Shown in pieces: positions 1 through 10,870 of a stretch of DNA of 64,000 nucleotides. A model generated the notes under the pieces. The model did not search any database and was not told the DNA's origin. It worked only from the letters and a program-made list of their open reading frames with translations. The stretch comes from Cerioporus squamosus (taxonomy: Eukaryota > Basidiomycota > Agaricomycetes > Polyporales > Polyporaceae), in NCBI GenBank assembly GCA_022592435.1, contig JABYQS010000001.1:868001-932000 (forward strand). The letters run 5' to 3'. Within the stretch, counting starts at the first letter, position 1. Each line of letters begins with the position of its first letter. The position numbers were made by a program, and so were the translations under genes.

Positions 1-1716
1 ATGTACAGTACCAATAACTGACTTCCGGCGATTTGAAGGTTGCAAAGTCTTCTGGCGGACGCAGAACAGTATGCTGACCCAGCATGGAACGCACGGTTCT
101 ACGACGAGATCGCTCCTCACGTATGTATACGTCGGAGCCTACCTACCTCACACACTCCGGGACGAGATATTGATCTTTCTCCTTCTACGACAGGTTGTCG
201 GATATGTCCCCACTGCATCACGCGGTTCCTTTGCCGCCGAAGTCAAGGTGCCACAAGGGGCTAAAGATGTCATAGCGATCTTGAGTGCGAATGGTGTGCA
301 CTTCCAGGCACGGAGCTTTCACCTCCATGTAGTCACTGGTCACTGAGAGATGTTTCGTTACAGGACAGTCCGGTCGACCCCAGTGCATACCAATACTGGG
401 CTGATGTGCGCAACGGAGTCGCGAACATTGACAGAGTGAAGGCGGGCACGTATCGCCTGACAATCTCAGCCAGTGGTTGGTGCTGCCCGCTTTCCGTGTC
501 TAACCGCGACCGTTGACACCTGGCATGCTCCCGTATAGGTATCTTCGGCGACTACGTGCAAGACAACGTCGTGGTGAAGGCAGGGAAGCTGACACGCGTG
601 GAGACCACCTGGGTGCCGGAGTCAGCTGGTACGGAGCTCTGGCGTATCGGTGTTCCAGACAAGAGCGCAGGTGAGGCATGAACTGTAGCACTTCTGGATG
701 TATGACTAAATTGCGCCCAGGCGAATTCAAGAACGGGCTGGAGCGCGATACAACCCATCCCAGACAGCCTTCCAGTGAGCACTACAGAGAGTGCTGACCG
801 GATGCTCAGCTTACGATAACACGGACAGAATACAGAATCTACTGGGGCGCATGGGACTTCCCGAACGAGTTCCCGGGAGGTGTCAACTTCACCATTGGCA
901 AAAGCGTGGAGAGCCGTGACTGGGTATGCCCGACTTTACTGCCTTCGTCTCGTCGGCGACCGTACTCATTGTCGCACGCGCAGAACTACGTTCACTGGTC
1001 CCAGTATGGTCCTACGTATACCAGGAACGACACGGTGACTGGTAGGCCACCCGATTGTAACTGTTCTATTGAACTCACTAACATCGCTTGTCGTACCTTA
1101 CAGATATCAACCGATGGACCATCAACTTCTCCCTTGACCACAAGACAGCGAAGAAGCTCACCGAGAAGTCTACCGCGACCTTTACGATCCAACTTGCAGC
1201 GGCCAAGACCACCGCTGGCAACACGGACGCCAACCAGGGAGCCTGGCCCAGCTTCCCGGTAAGAATCTGGCTGCATGTCTATGTGCTCCTTTGCTTATCG
1301 TCGACCAGATCAATACCTACGTGAACGACCAAGCCGACCCGCTCGTCTGGACCATCCAGCCGTATGAGAGCAGCAGCTGCGGAGAACGGTCTGGTGAGTT
1401 CTCCAGCCATCAGTCTGGGAGATCGTGAGTTGACGATCGCTTGCTACACAGCTATCTCTTGCCACCTGCTCTCAAACAAGTTCCAGTTCCCCGGAACGTG
1501 GCTGAAGGAAGGAGACAACAGCTTCGTTGTGCGTCGCCGACGGCCGTCCCCGACTATTCATGATGATGCACGTTGGCTGACCACAGTACGCATATTTCCA
1601 GCTCGAGTTGCCCCATGCTGCGGCAGTGGTATGTCCCTCATGATATCCGCTCGATAGTCGACTGACAGTATCACTAGTACGTCCAGTACGACGCCCTTAG
1701 GTTGGAACACCAGTGA
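1..1716 (+). CDS. Rhamnogalacturonan endolyase, polysaccharide lyase family 4 (3' part, 5' end outside window)
   Basis: PL4 enzymes cleave the rhamnogalacturonan I backbone of pectin by beta-elimination outside the cell. Only the C-terminal half is present. The exons read ADAEQYADPAWNARFYDEIA, then GYVPTASRGSF, then IFGDYVQDNVVVKAG with TPES/AGTELWRIG-type strands (fibronectin-III-like domain), then the carbohydrate-binding-like domain with WDFPNEFPGGVNFTIGKS, DWNYVHWSQYG and ATFTIQLAAAKTTAGNTDA. The last exon starts after an intron ending in cactag and gives YVQYDALRLEHQ then TGA at 1714-1716. At least six introns of about 50-70 nt interrupt the visible part. The catalytic N-terminal domain lies upstream of base 1, so activity cannot be judged. 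I see no frame break in the visible exons, but the joins were made by eye. The family assignment rests on the linked FnIII and C-terminal motifs and is fairly secure. Confidence 0.82.
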
Positions 1717-2194
1717 TGCACAATACTCAGTAATGTCGACTACGATCACGTTTCATGCTTGATTCAGTGTCAGCCACCAAGGGAGATCGCACTTGACATA
1801 GAAGTAGTCAATACTACACTATACTCTTCGAGATATGACTCAGTACGCGGGAATACGTCGACGAGTTTTGCGGCTTGCCAACCAATGCCAGGCGCCAAGG
1901 ACTTAGCATGGACAACGCGGAACACTTGCATATGTACATCGCACAAGTCTCCGCGCCGCCCAAAATGAAGAAGTACAGTTGCATTCAGATGAACCGTCCA
2001 CGGCACGCAACTTGAGGACCTAATGGACCTTTGGGAAAAAAAAACCGTCACCAAAATAAACTTGCGCTACGAGCTATGTTATGAATGAGTGTGCTTGAAC
2101 GAATGGACGACTAGTAGACAGTCTGTACAAGCGAAGTCTGCGAATACACGAAGCCCTGCGGTGCACCTTGTCCCCTCGTCGTGTGAATGATTCC
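1717..2194. other. Convergent intergenic stretch, no gene seen
   Basis: This stretch lies between the 3' end of the PL4 gene and the 3' end of the minus-strand GCC-repeat gene, so it should hold both 3' UTRs. Reading frames are short and show no protein-like composition. An A-run at 2036-2043 is the only simple feature. Confidence 0.5.
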
Positions 2195-3804
2195 CTAGAA
2201 GCCGTCGCGAGTCTGCAACCTGAGCGATTGCACACAACGCTGCCCGTCTGTCGAAACGGCATAACCAGAAGTGCACCGTTCTGGGCACCCGCATGAGTAA
2301 GCAAATAGCTATACATCAGATGCACGAAGAGACACTCACCAATTACGCAGGATCCCCTCTGGCACGTCACTGAGTCGACGTATGGAATGGCGCTGCAGTC
2401 CCGGCCACCGTTTGCCGTCTTCTCACCGAACGGCGAGTCGTTCGCAACACAGCCGCCGCAGCTTTCGAGGTCCTTTTGGACCTCAACACACTCGTACGCC
2501 TTCAAGTAGCCACGTCCCGAGTACGTGTAGCCGTATACAGGACAGCTACGCTGGGTGCCTGGGCAAGTAGTGGCACGCGGGCCACGGCGCCGCAAAGCAG
2601 CTGCTATCTGAGACGGACCGACGCCTCCGGTGTTCGCTATAGCGGAAACGCGTGTCAATATGTGCACAACAAGAGGTGTAAGAAAGCGTCACGTACGACA
2701 GGTGTTTCCGGCCATCTCGCAAGTGTTCGCACCGCCCGTCAGCGAAGGCTGGCACTGTTCGGAGGACGACGCGCCGACTGGGGAATACGAGCCGCCTGAA
2801 CACCTTGTACACTCTCCAGAGCCATCGGATTCCTATAGCACACATGGGGTCAACTCTGGTATCGGTCCTTGAAATGCGGCTCAGTACCCACAGTGTAGAA
2901 TCCAGAGCAGCTGCACCGATGAAACATAGTCAGTTCGCTCCTAAAGAATGTACTGTGAGAAAGACGCACCAGGAACAGCAAGATGTCGCTCCCTCCACAC
3001 TCGAGAACGTGCCGGCGGGGCACGAGATGCACCTGCTCGAGCCGGGAACGGAGTTGTAGGATCCCGAGGGGCATGGAGTGTACGTGGCCGATCCCGAACT
3101 GCAAGAGGTACCCGCCGGACATAAGGTGCATGACGCAGCATTGCCGGTGCTGAATGTTCCCGCCGGACACAGGGTGCAGTATCCACCGCCTCCCGTACTG
3201 AACGATCCAGCCGGGCACGGCATGCATTGAGATCTAGTGAGCGAGTTGGCGAAGGTCCCGGCAGGGCATGCGATGCACGAGTCGGCCCCGGGAGTGCTGA
3301 TGGTTCCAACGGGGCAGGGAATGCAGGATGAGCTTCCTTCGACGTCGGCATATGTTCCAACTGGGCACACCGTACAGGACGCCGCGTTCCCAGTGCTAAA
3401 TGAGCCCGCGGAACAGGGCGTACAGATGCTCGCGCCCTCCGAGCTGTACGTTCCCGCAGGACACGCGAGACAATCGCCCTCGGTGGAATCGAAGAATGTG
3501 CCGGATGAACACGACGCGAGCACATGACACGAGACAGAGCCGGGGGAGCTGGTGGTACCGCTAGGGCAGGCGATACAAGATGAGGAGCCTTCCAAGCTGT
3601 ACGTCCCCCCGGGGCAGGTACTGCAAGAGCTACTGCTCGGGCCAGAATATGTCCCACCTGGGCAGGAGTCGCACGGCTCGTAACCGTGGCTGAGTATGTT
3701 CCGGGCCTACACGTAGGGATTGCGCCGTCTACGACTTGAATGAGCAGGACTGCCGCCGCGAAGAGTCCGGCAAAAGCCACGGTGCGGAAACCTGGGAAGC
3801 CCAT
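2195..3804 (-). CDS. Secreted Cys-rich protein: GCC2/GCC3-like repeats plus PriA-type C-terminal domain; frame broken near 3687
   Basis: The start MGFPGFRTVAFAGLFAAAVL at 3804 gives a signal peptide of about 27 residues. About thirteen repeats follow, of the type GTYS-x(4-6)-G-x(2-4)-C-x2-CPxG (for example CIPCPVG, CIACPAG, CTLCPAG), resembling GCC2/GCC3 or TNFR/EGF-like cysteine modules. An intron at about 2850-2960 (acceptor tatag before GAATCC) leads to ECTRCSGGSYSPVGASSSEQC. A second intron (donor gtacgt near 2690) leads to the PriA-like domain CPGTQRSCPVYG, DLESCGGC, RDCSAIPYVDSVTCQRGSC, and a last intron leads to RCTSGYAVSTDGQRCV and TAG at 2195-2197. The signal-peptide frame and the repeat frame do not join: one base is missing at about 3685-3690, where SATGYEPCDSC would be expected. 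The donor of the 2.9 kb intron is also uncertain. The role is probably in the cell wall or extracellular space, by analogy with PriA of Lentinula; the biochemical function is unknown. Confidence 0.75.
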
Positions 3805-4518
3805 CGTGCGTCAGGGAGGGGATGGAAGGGTGGACGAGGGGTCGCGCTCAGATATGCACTTACAGACGGTTGCTTTATACTTGTGACATTCGTATGTTTC
3901 GACACGGCCCAGGTCGAGAGTGGACGCCTCGTTAGAGCAGTTCTGGCGGGTTGCGGGACCACTTAAGGCGCCAGGCACTGCTTTACCGTCGTGCAATGTC
4001 CTTGGCGTGGCCGACAGGCGTTGTAAATGAAGGCACTAGCCAATCAACGACGAGGAAGTCGTGCCTCGATCGATATTGCGTTCTAAACTTCCTCGTTTTC
4101 CTCCGAGCCTAGAGAGGAAGGTCAGTTGTATGTTTGCCGCCAAAGGGCCTGGATTCGCCCGGCAAGGTACAGGGACGACTCGCAAATTTCACCGTTTGCA
4201 TTGGATAAAATCAACACCTGGATATGATGAGCTATGTACAGATACATCAGTTTATACAGCGAGAGCATTACAAATACATCACCAGCAAGGTAGCACGGAC
4301 AGCAAGAGCACATAGTAAGCAAGAGAAGGCAAGAGATCGCACTACAGCGCAGTGCAGGAGGACATAAATGGACGCCGGAGGGTGTAAGCCGCAATCGCGC
4401 GGGTCGTTGTCGATGAACGTTTTCGGCAGGTTAGAGCCGCGAGAGGAGGCGAGTACCTGTGGTGTCGTCCGCTGTGGCTTCGGCGGCGGCGGCCTCCGCA
4501 GAAGTCGTGCCTTCATCC
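3805..4518. other. Intergenic: promoter of the GCC-repeat gene and 3' flank of the SRA gene
   Basis: The proximal part (3805-3990) is the promoter of the minus-strand GCC-repeat gene. The distal part (about 4250-4518) should hold the SRA gene 3' UTR. No convincing coding frame is seen between them. Confidence 0.45.
3873..3879 (-). promoter_or_regulatory. TATA box of the GCC-repeat gene
   Basis: The minus strand reads TATAAAG (gTATAAAGCaac) about 70 nt upstream of the start codon at 3804. This spacing fits a TATA-driven, probably highly or conditionally expressed secreted-protein gene. The call is from sequence and distance only. Confidence 0.5.
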
Positions 4519-6008
4519 TCAGTCCTCAGCAGCAGTGGCAAGTCCATCTGCGCATCCGGGGTTCTCGGCTGACTGCTCAGCATACGTCTCTTTTCCAGTC
4601 GCAGAGACGTCGTCGTCGTCGTCATCCCCGACCGGAAGGGGTGCCTGGCCCGCAAGGCGCTAGACGAAACGTGTCGGTGTGAAGGCCTTCATGACTATGG
4701 TACTCGGCGCACCTTCAAAGCGAACTTGCAAACGAGATAGCCCTTCTCGTTGAGTCCTTTCTCCGTCCACGCCTGTGCACGGTGTGGTCAACATATACAT
4801 CCCAAGGGGGACCGAGTGCTCTGTACCTTCTCAACGGTGTACAAGCCGTCGTAGCGATAGCCTTCAGCGGGAGCGTAAGGCGATTTGAGCTTGTAACCGC
4901 GGATCACTCGGACAGGCTTCTTGGTCTCAGAAGACCTCTACGGCACCGTTGTGTCAGCGATTGCAGCAAACAAGCAATTCAGAGGCGTACGAGCAAGGCC
5001 TTATTGTAGATGTTCTCGAACGTCTGATCACAGCTCTGTGGTGCAGTGCGCAGCTAGAAGCGACGTGCGTGAGTACGGGACCGAAGGGTAAGTGGGTCAT
5101 GCAACATACGTTCTTCGGCTTGTCCGCGGTGCCCTTCAGATCGCGACCGCCTGAACACAGTTCAGGACGTGAACACGGAGAATAGTGGGATTATAGCCAC
5201 TACAGACCTGAACCAGTAAACGTACTGCAAGGATCTCGGTGAGGTGTATATGGGAGAATCGGCGGTGCAACTTACAATGCCTCTCCGAGATCGATGTCAT
5301 CCTCGTAACCACCTGATAACGCAACAGAGTATGCGCCTTGCGGGCCTGCTGAGATGCCAGCAACCCACGGTCTAGGCGACAATTAGAACGTTACACCATC
5401 GAGTTTGAAACTATGACTCACGCATGAATCGCGTCTTTGCTGCATGCCTCGCTGTCTCAAACGTTAGCAGGCTGTCCATGAGTAGGAAGGAGGTCACATA
5501 CCGCGTCTCCCACCACGAACCAACCGGAATGCCAGGGATTGCGCCATAAGTCTTCCTAACAGAGACTATCCGCATGCTGGGACAAAGGGATCGAACGAAG
5601 CACTCACGGGTCGTATTTCCTGATCATAGCTTCACGGGGAGCACCTTGCATCCCAGCTCGTGCTTTAGCACTAACGACGCGTGGCAACGCGCGAGCACCC
5701 GCCGCTGAGCTGTCACCGTCCTCGTTGTACTTGGTGGTCTTGCCCTGGTTCCTCGCGCTCCTGCGCACGCTCGACACGTTTCCATGATCATCCTCGACTT
5801 TTGAGAGCTTTGCCGGACGCTCAGCAGCTTCAGTATCTCCGTCGGACGTGGGCTCCTCGCCCTGGGCCCCGCGCTTCTTTGTCTGGTCGACCTTGACCTT
5901 CCTCGATTTCTGCTTCGGCGGAGCAATAGGCTTGATATCAAGGTCTGCAAGAAGCGCCTGTGCCCTCGCAATGTTCGCGAGACGTTGGGCTTCGTAGGCG
6001 ATCGCCAT
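4519..6008 (-). CDS. SRA-YDG domain protein (UHRF1-like modified-DNA reader)
   Basis: The SRA-YDG fold binds hemimethylated or otherwise modified DNA and flips out the base. The protein starts MAIAYEAQRLANIARAQALL at 6008. Residues 1-133 are a basic, low-complexity leader (KKQKSRKVKV-like Lys/Arg stretches, VRRSARNQGKTTKYNED). The SRA domain is spread over small exons: KTYGAIPGIPVGSWWETR, EACSKDAIHA, PWVAGISAGPQGAYSVALSG with GYEDD, SGGRDLKGTADKPKN, SCDQTFENIYNKALL, then a VRVIRGYKLKSPYAPAEGYR exon with YDGLYTVEK, and GYLVCKFALK. The YDG motif is intact. After the last intron the frame gives APLPVG followed by six Asp codons and stops at TGA 4519-4521. No RING, PHD or tandem Tudor domain is visible, so this is a short fungal SRA protein of roughly 340 residues rather than a full UHRF1. 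All joins used GT-AG sites. The likely nuclear role is reading DNA methylation; this is inferred from the family. Confidence 0.87.
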
Positions 6009-6315
6009 GGTCTGCGAGGTGTCAAGGCAGGTCGAGCGGAGGAGTGGTGGAAGACGCGTCTGACTTCCAGCCACCACAAGACGCCCATCACACGTATCGA
6101 ACCATTGTGCCACGTGATCGCGTCGCAGCCGGCAGCATCTCGCGAGTCGCGAGTCGCACGCAACTTGCAAGCAACATCACCCCACACATGCCACGGACTA
6201 GTAGTTGTACGGTTCATTGATGTATGGTAATGTACAATGTATGCGGTAGGCTGCTAACTATCCATCCCTATAGATTCCTGCTTCAAGTTCTGTCGTCCTT
6301 CTCGAGCACACTCGA
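6009..6315. other. Intergenic between SRA and CCCH genes
   Basis: About 300 bp holds the promoter of the minus-strand SRA gene and the 3' UTR of the CCCH gene; both genes point the same way. No extra gene is seen. Confidence 0.4.
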
Positions 6316-8399
6316 CTAGTATGTTCCCGAGGGCGTGAACTCCTGAAAGCCTAGAAAGCTATGGGGGAGACCCGGGGGCGAGAACGGCCTGGCGTCAACA
6401 CCTTCGTAAGTAGGGATGCGGAATGGATTCGTCTCGAACGGACTCGCGAGGGGGGACAGCTGCTGCTCCGACAGCATGTATGGCAGGGGGCTGCCGGGCC
6501 CTACACTGGGGCTCCCGACAGTCGATGGGTTTCTGCTGCCCCTCTCGTCGGGCCGATCGTGCATATTTTCTGCAATTGCGTCTATGTCAGTCACAAACAT
6601 AACACGGAGTTCATCATCGCGAGACTCACTGCCGACAAACTTGCATTTGCCCTGTTTGCGGAACACGCACTTCGGACCCTTCGGACAGTAGTGGTTCATG
6701 ATACAGTTCTCGCCTAACAGACAATTATGGCCTACAACGCTCCTTGTAAGCACGCTCCTTCTGAATTATACGTTTGCGAAACTGACCGTTGTTGACAGCG
6801 GGACATGGCCACTTCTTCGCGTTCACACGCAGCTCCGCGACCTGGTCTGGGGTCAAGGGGTAGTTGTGCTCGTATTTGCAGTGATCCCCGTTGTTGCACC
6901 TTGCCAGATAGAAGAAGTTACACGGCGGCGGTTTCTCTGAAAGAACATCAGACTATAGTCAATCTGTGGTAGAGATACAACGCACGCCTGTGTAGTGGCT
7001 GGCGGCAGGAGTCAGACAGCAAGCACTCGAGCAAAAGCGCGACGGCGTACCTGATCGGGGTCGAGTGGCCGAGGCTTTCTCACCGGTGTCGCGGTCTTTG
7101 TAACGTTCGACACCGGAGTGCCAGGCTTAGAGTAGCGCGCCTTGTCGTTGTCCTGGGGCAGCGGTACGGGCTGTTTAGGCGGCTTGGGGGATTTACTTGC
7201 CGCGCTCCCCGCAGCAGTTGCAGCCGCGGTGGCTTTATGTTTTCCGTTAGTTTGGAGCTTCTTTTGAATGAAGACACCTTCGATGTCGAGTTGTGGAAGC
7301 TTAAGACTGTAGATCTCGTGCGCGAGGTCTTTGTAGCCCTTAAGCAGAATGACCTTATCCAGAAGGCCTTCGTTCTGCAGGAGGTTAAGTGTGGAGGTGT
7401 ACCCGTTGTCGTGTGCACCTACGCGACATTTGAGCATTCAACAGAGACAGCAGCAGCCGATGGTACGTACCACCGAAGAACACCTTGGAGGTCTGGGGGA
7501 AGCGGGTAAAGACACGGAGGTACTCTGTCGACGATGGTTACCACAGAAGGTAGAGGACGACTATACAGGTACGCGCACCTTTGATCTTCGAGTCTGCAGC
7601 TTCCTTCCCATTGCCGACGTCGACGATTGAAAACAACGGAGAAGCTTGGTTGAAGCCGAGGACGAACGCCTCAAACTCGTCCGCCGTGCATATTGAGTTG
7701 CTCGTCAGCGTGTCCAGCAGGCCGTTCTTGTTGCAGTAGATAGTGAGCCACAGCTGACCACGACCAGGCGCAGATGCCTCCGCTGGGTCGACTGAGGAGA
7801 GGTAGTCGGTGAGTCCTTTGGTAAGGAGCATGGCGGCTTGTCGGCCGCCGAACTGGCCCTGCTTTATGAGATCCGACGAGAATATGTTGCCGTCTCCGTC
7901 GATGAGGCATACGATCAAAGGGTTGTCCTCCTGAATTGCGAGGTTGGAGTTGGAACGGCAGAGACAGGGGGGATGGATGTCGGCGGAGCTCACATATACA
8001 AAGCGGGGGAGGTACGCACCTTCAACGAGCCGATGCTCCTCTCGAGCTTGAGCACAGTCTTGTTTAGGACCTTCCTGTCGCCATCCGCAGTCTTGAAAGC
8101 CTCTTTCCACACCGACAGCTCCCGCTCGAGCTCTTCGACCCGTGCCTCGAGCTGCGCATTTTTGGTAAAGGTCTTCTCAAAGAGAGCTGTGAGAACGGAC
8201 GCAAGAGCAGCCGCAGTCAGAAGAGAGCGTCCCACAGCCACTGTATAGAAAGCATCGCACCAGTTTGGTCTTCGAGAAGTCGTTTCCTGCAGCGGCGTAG
8301 ACAGACAGTGAGATTCGCGTCGCGGGAAGCAGAAGCGGAGACAAGGCGGACGCACCAGACTGCAAAGTCCGAGGGTGTCGTTACGTTGTCGTCATCCAT
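6316..8399 (-). CDS. DUF7923-type tandem CCCH zinc-finger protein
   Basis: The start MDDDNVTTPSDFAVW at 8399 is followed by a splice into KRLLEDQT and ALFEKTFTKNAQLEARVEEL, a predicted coiled coil of about 50 residues (LERELSVWKEAFKTA). Next comes an alpha/beta domain seen in fungal CCCH proteins: NPLIVCLIDGDGNIFSSDLI, GQFGGRQAAMLLTKGLTDYL, LWLTIYCNKNGLLDTLT, SIVDVGNGKEAADSKIK, VFFGGAHDNGYTSTLNLLQN and FIQKKLQTNGKHK. An Ala/Lys/Pro-rich linker leads to CCCH fingers, CNFFYLARCNNGDHCKYEH and CLLGENCIMNHYCPKGPKCVF, and then an acidic/Pro-rich tail ending FTPSGTY before TAG at 6316-6318. The catalytic-looking DGDGN and the fold resemble a PIN/NYN-like nuclease, but that is my inference. Probable RNA-binding protein; the exact role is unknown. 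It lies head to tail with the SRA gene. Confidence 0.85.
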
Positions 8400-8870
8400 A
8401 GCCTTTGGGCTTTAGTTTCGTGAAGTTCTGCACGATTAGTCTGTGGTGTCGTATGGGGGGAATTGCATGAGCCCCAGCGCGAGTCAAGGTTTATAGGGCA
8501 GAGCCCTGCCGCAGCGGCCCATGCACCTCAACCACAATAGAAATCGGGTCCTCGGATCTAGGCGCCCATCAAGCCCGCGTACGGCACAAGGTTCGGCAAG
8601 CACGGAACCACAAGATGGCCTCTACTCTCCTCTATCTGTGTCCGCGAGCCGTCACGCATCATAGAATCGCATACTTACAGCTCAAGAGGAACTAGGTTCT
8701 ACTAGAGAATACGCCCTGTGCAAAACGGTTCTAGGGCAGATCAAGAACTAATGGTTCTCTAGTACACCTCTAGTAGGATATATCGCGAACCCAACTGGGG
8801 GTGCTCGAGTCAGCTCTGAACTTTCAACTCTCCTCTGACTCCCTCTCTGCTACGGTTCACATCTGCCGCC
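8400..8870. other. Divergent intergenic region with an inverted repeat
   Basis: This region separates the minus-strand CCCH gene from the plus-strand deaminase-like gene, so it carries both promoters. It contains the inverted and direct repeat described at 8700-8764. No coding frame is seen. Confidence 0.5.
8700..8764. repeat. 10-bp perfect inverted repeat with a 45-nt spacer
   Basis: The arms TACTAGAGAA (8700-8709) and TTCTCTAGTA (8755-8764) are exact reverse complements. GGTTCT occurs in or beside each arm and once between them (near 8696, 8728 and 8754), and a second CTCTAGTAG follows at 8768-8776. This could be a regulator binding site or a small mobile-element scar; nothing in the sequence decides. 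Confidence 0.45.
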
Positions 8871-10335
8871 ATGTCTGACCTCAGCCTCGACCCGAGGCAT
8901 CACTGTCAACGAGGACTATCGACAAACTCCTCGCTATCTCAGTATCTTTGTACCTGGTTACAGTCCCGTCGTGTTTCCGACTGCATACCCTGGAATACCG
9001 AGTCCCCAGACGCAATCCCTCTAAGCGACGACGGGCCCTTATACGAGCCTGAACGGTCTTGCGAGCGACGGCTTTTGGATGCATTCGCTGTCATCTGCAC
9101 TCATAGCTACCCCTACGGCGATTCTTTGGCAGTCTGTCTCTGGAACAACCCCGTGTACGCCCGGAGCGTTTTCCTCTATGTCGCCCTGCCCGGTGCTGCG
9201 ACAGTCTAATTTGTGGAATGGACCAAGCTACTCGCGCAAATCGTTCAGAAGCAGTACGAGAAGCTGAGAGCTTCAGGCCCTCCTGAGGTCGGAAACGAAG
9301 AAGTCGACCCCCGAGTTGGTCGGGGTGATCTATCGGCGAGCATACACGAAGACTCGTCCCCTCATCATCAAGAGAGGACGGCACGTCCTGTCTCTTGTTG
9401 GCCAGCAGTCGGACCACAGCGCTTTACCTCCCGGACAGCGCCGTGTACTCAAGCTGCTCACCAACGACCTGCAAGCCCTGGTTAACGTAGTCGAACGGGC
9501 GCATGCCAGCGATGGAGGCAAAGACCAGTTCGATGACATCTTCCGCCTTGGTCTTACGTTGGCGATGCATGCGCATGATAAGGACTTCGAGGACTTCGTC
9601 CGCTCGGACGAGTTAGACATCGATGGTACGTCTTTCATGTGACGGTCAGTGTCGAGCTCAGTTTGCTCATGTCATACATACGACAGCCGAACGATCTGTC
9701 GTAAATGGCTTGAAAAGCCTTACCGCGTTGCCGCTTGCGGTCAAGGACCTCTACTCAGTTCTGTGCGACCTGGTTGACTTTGAGTGCCACATTACGAGTT
9801 GGGATGTCAGTGTAATCGGTGGCTCTAGCGCCATCTCCGACTCTCCTCCCTCTCCGACTCCGGAAGAAGTCTAGGGCTGGTTCGTGGAGCTCCTGCAGGA
9901 TCGAGAGAACTCGCATGCATGGTGCGATGTCCTCGCCTACGCTTCCAAGGTCGCATATCTCAATCGCTCTCACGTCGTCGCTAACGACGCTATCCACGGA
10001 GAAGCCGTCCTAATGCATTACATCGTCGAGCACAACATCACCGTCCACCCGTATATCGCTACCTCGAACGACACGATGTGCTTTGCTTGCTGCAAGCTGT
10101 TGGAAGCTGTCAACGCACGATGCTCGCGGCATCTTTGGACCACTAGCTGTTGCGACCTGGCGCGCTTTCCTCGACTCTTGTCCGCACTGCCTGAAGACAT
10201 TGAGAATTCGTGGTGGAGGATCTGATGGGTCACATACGTCCGTTTGCGGACATGAATCAACGATCTTTCGCCCGGTACAACAAGGTTGTCAGCAAGTGTA
10301 GGTACTTCACATACATTGATCCCGTGCAGTTCTGA
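8871..10335 (+). CDS. OTT_1508-like deaminase-fold protein, possibly degenerate
   Basis: The start MSDLSLDPRHHCQRGLS at 8871 is followed by ERRLLDAFAVICTHSYPYGD. Later frames carry KSTPELVGVIYRRAYTKTRP, LKLLTNDLQALVNVVERAH and then a deaminase-type signature: HGE at 9995-10003 and, about 25 residues on, MCFACC with the CxxC at 10079-10090. HxE plus CxxC are the zinc and proton-shuttle residues of cytidine-deaminase-like folds, and the surrounding pattern fits the OTT_1508-like family expanded in basidiomycetes. Integrity is doubtful. A TAA at 9207-9209 interrupts frame 1, the frame must change between 9268 and 9315, and a TAG at 9872-9874 is only avoided by a 63-nt intron (9812-9874, donor gtaatc). 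One base appears missing near 10202, where the frame should continue EFVVEDLMGHIRPFADMNQR. An unrecognised intron of about 120 nt could remove the first two problems. Function unknown; predicted nucleic-acid or nucleotide deaminase at most. Confidence 0.5.
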
Positions 10336-10870
10336 CCGAGGATCATGCCACCAGCCGTCGTTGATCAGAACCTAATGAGTGGAAGTGGTGCGTTACTGGC
10401 ATCGCTGCACGCCTGTAGGTGGCGGGAGATGGCCTTTGTATGTTAGAGCTGCCCTCGGACGTCCGTGCTCATCTTCGCACTGGGCTTTGGTGTCTACGTG
10501 CGAACTCCTGTTTACATTGCATACAACGCGCTCCACCTCCTCAGTCCTTTGCCAGCTCACTCTTCCAGTCACCTCTCTGCTCCCTTGTGCTCTAGTCGAC
10601 TGCCCCTTGTTAGTGTTCCCCGCTTTGTAACATACATCCAGTTGTCGCAGCGTACTAATATTATGGCGATTCTCCCCTGCTAATCAGTCAGGTTGAACGG
10701 ATGACCGTGTGCATCCACGCGGCCATGATGCGCATATATACTGCTGGTGACGGTCGAGAATACATACAAGACATGCGAAGGTAGGACGTTCCAATGATAC
10801 AGTGCCTATATGTGATGACTTCCAATGGCCCGCATTATACCAGCCTGAGCCCGCTTCCCCGACATGCCGA
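10336..10870. other. Convergent intergenic stretch, no gene seen
   Basis: About 535 bp lies between the ends of two converging genes. The frames that are open here have no recognisable motif and uneven composition. Nothing further is seen. Confidence 0.4.

Noticed and set aside
2930..3804. Regular repeats resembling a CRISPR or satellite array
   Set aside because: They are degenerate codon-level repeats of GCC-type protein modules with coding periodicity, not identical DNA repeats with spacers.
7838..8248. Plus-strand 136-codon frame opposite the CCCH gene
   Set aside because: Antisense to exons whose protein is clearly recognised; no independent evidence.
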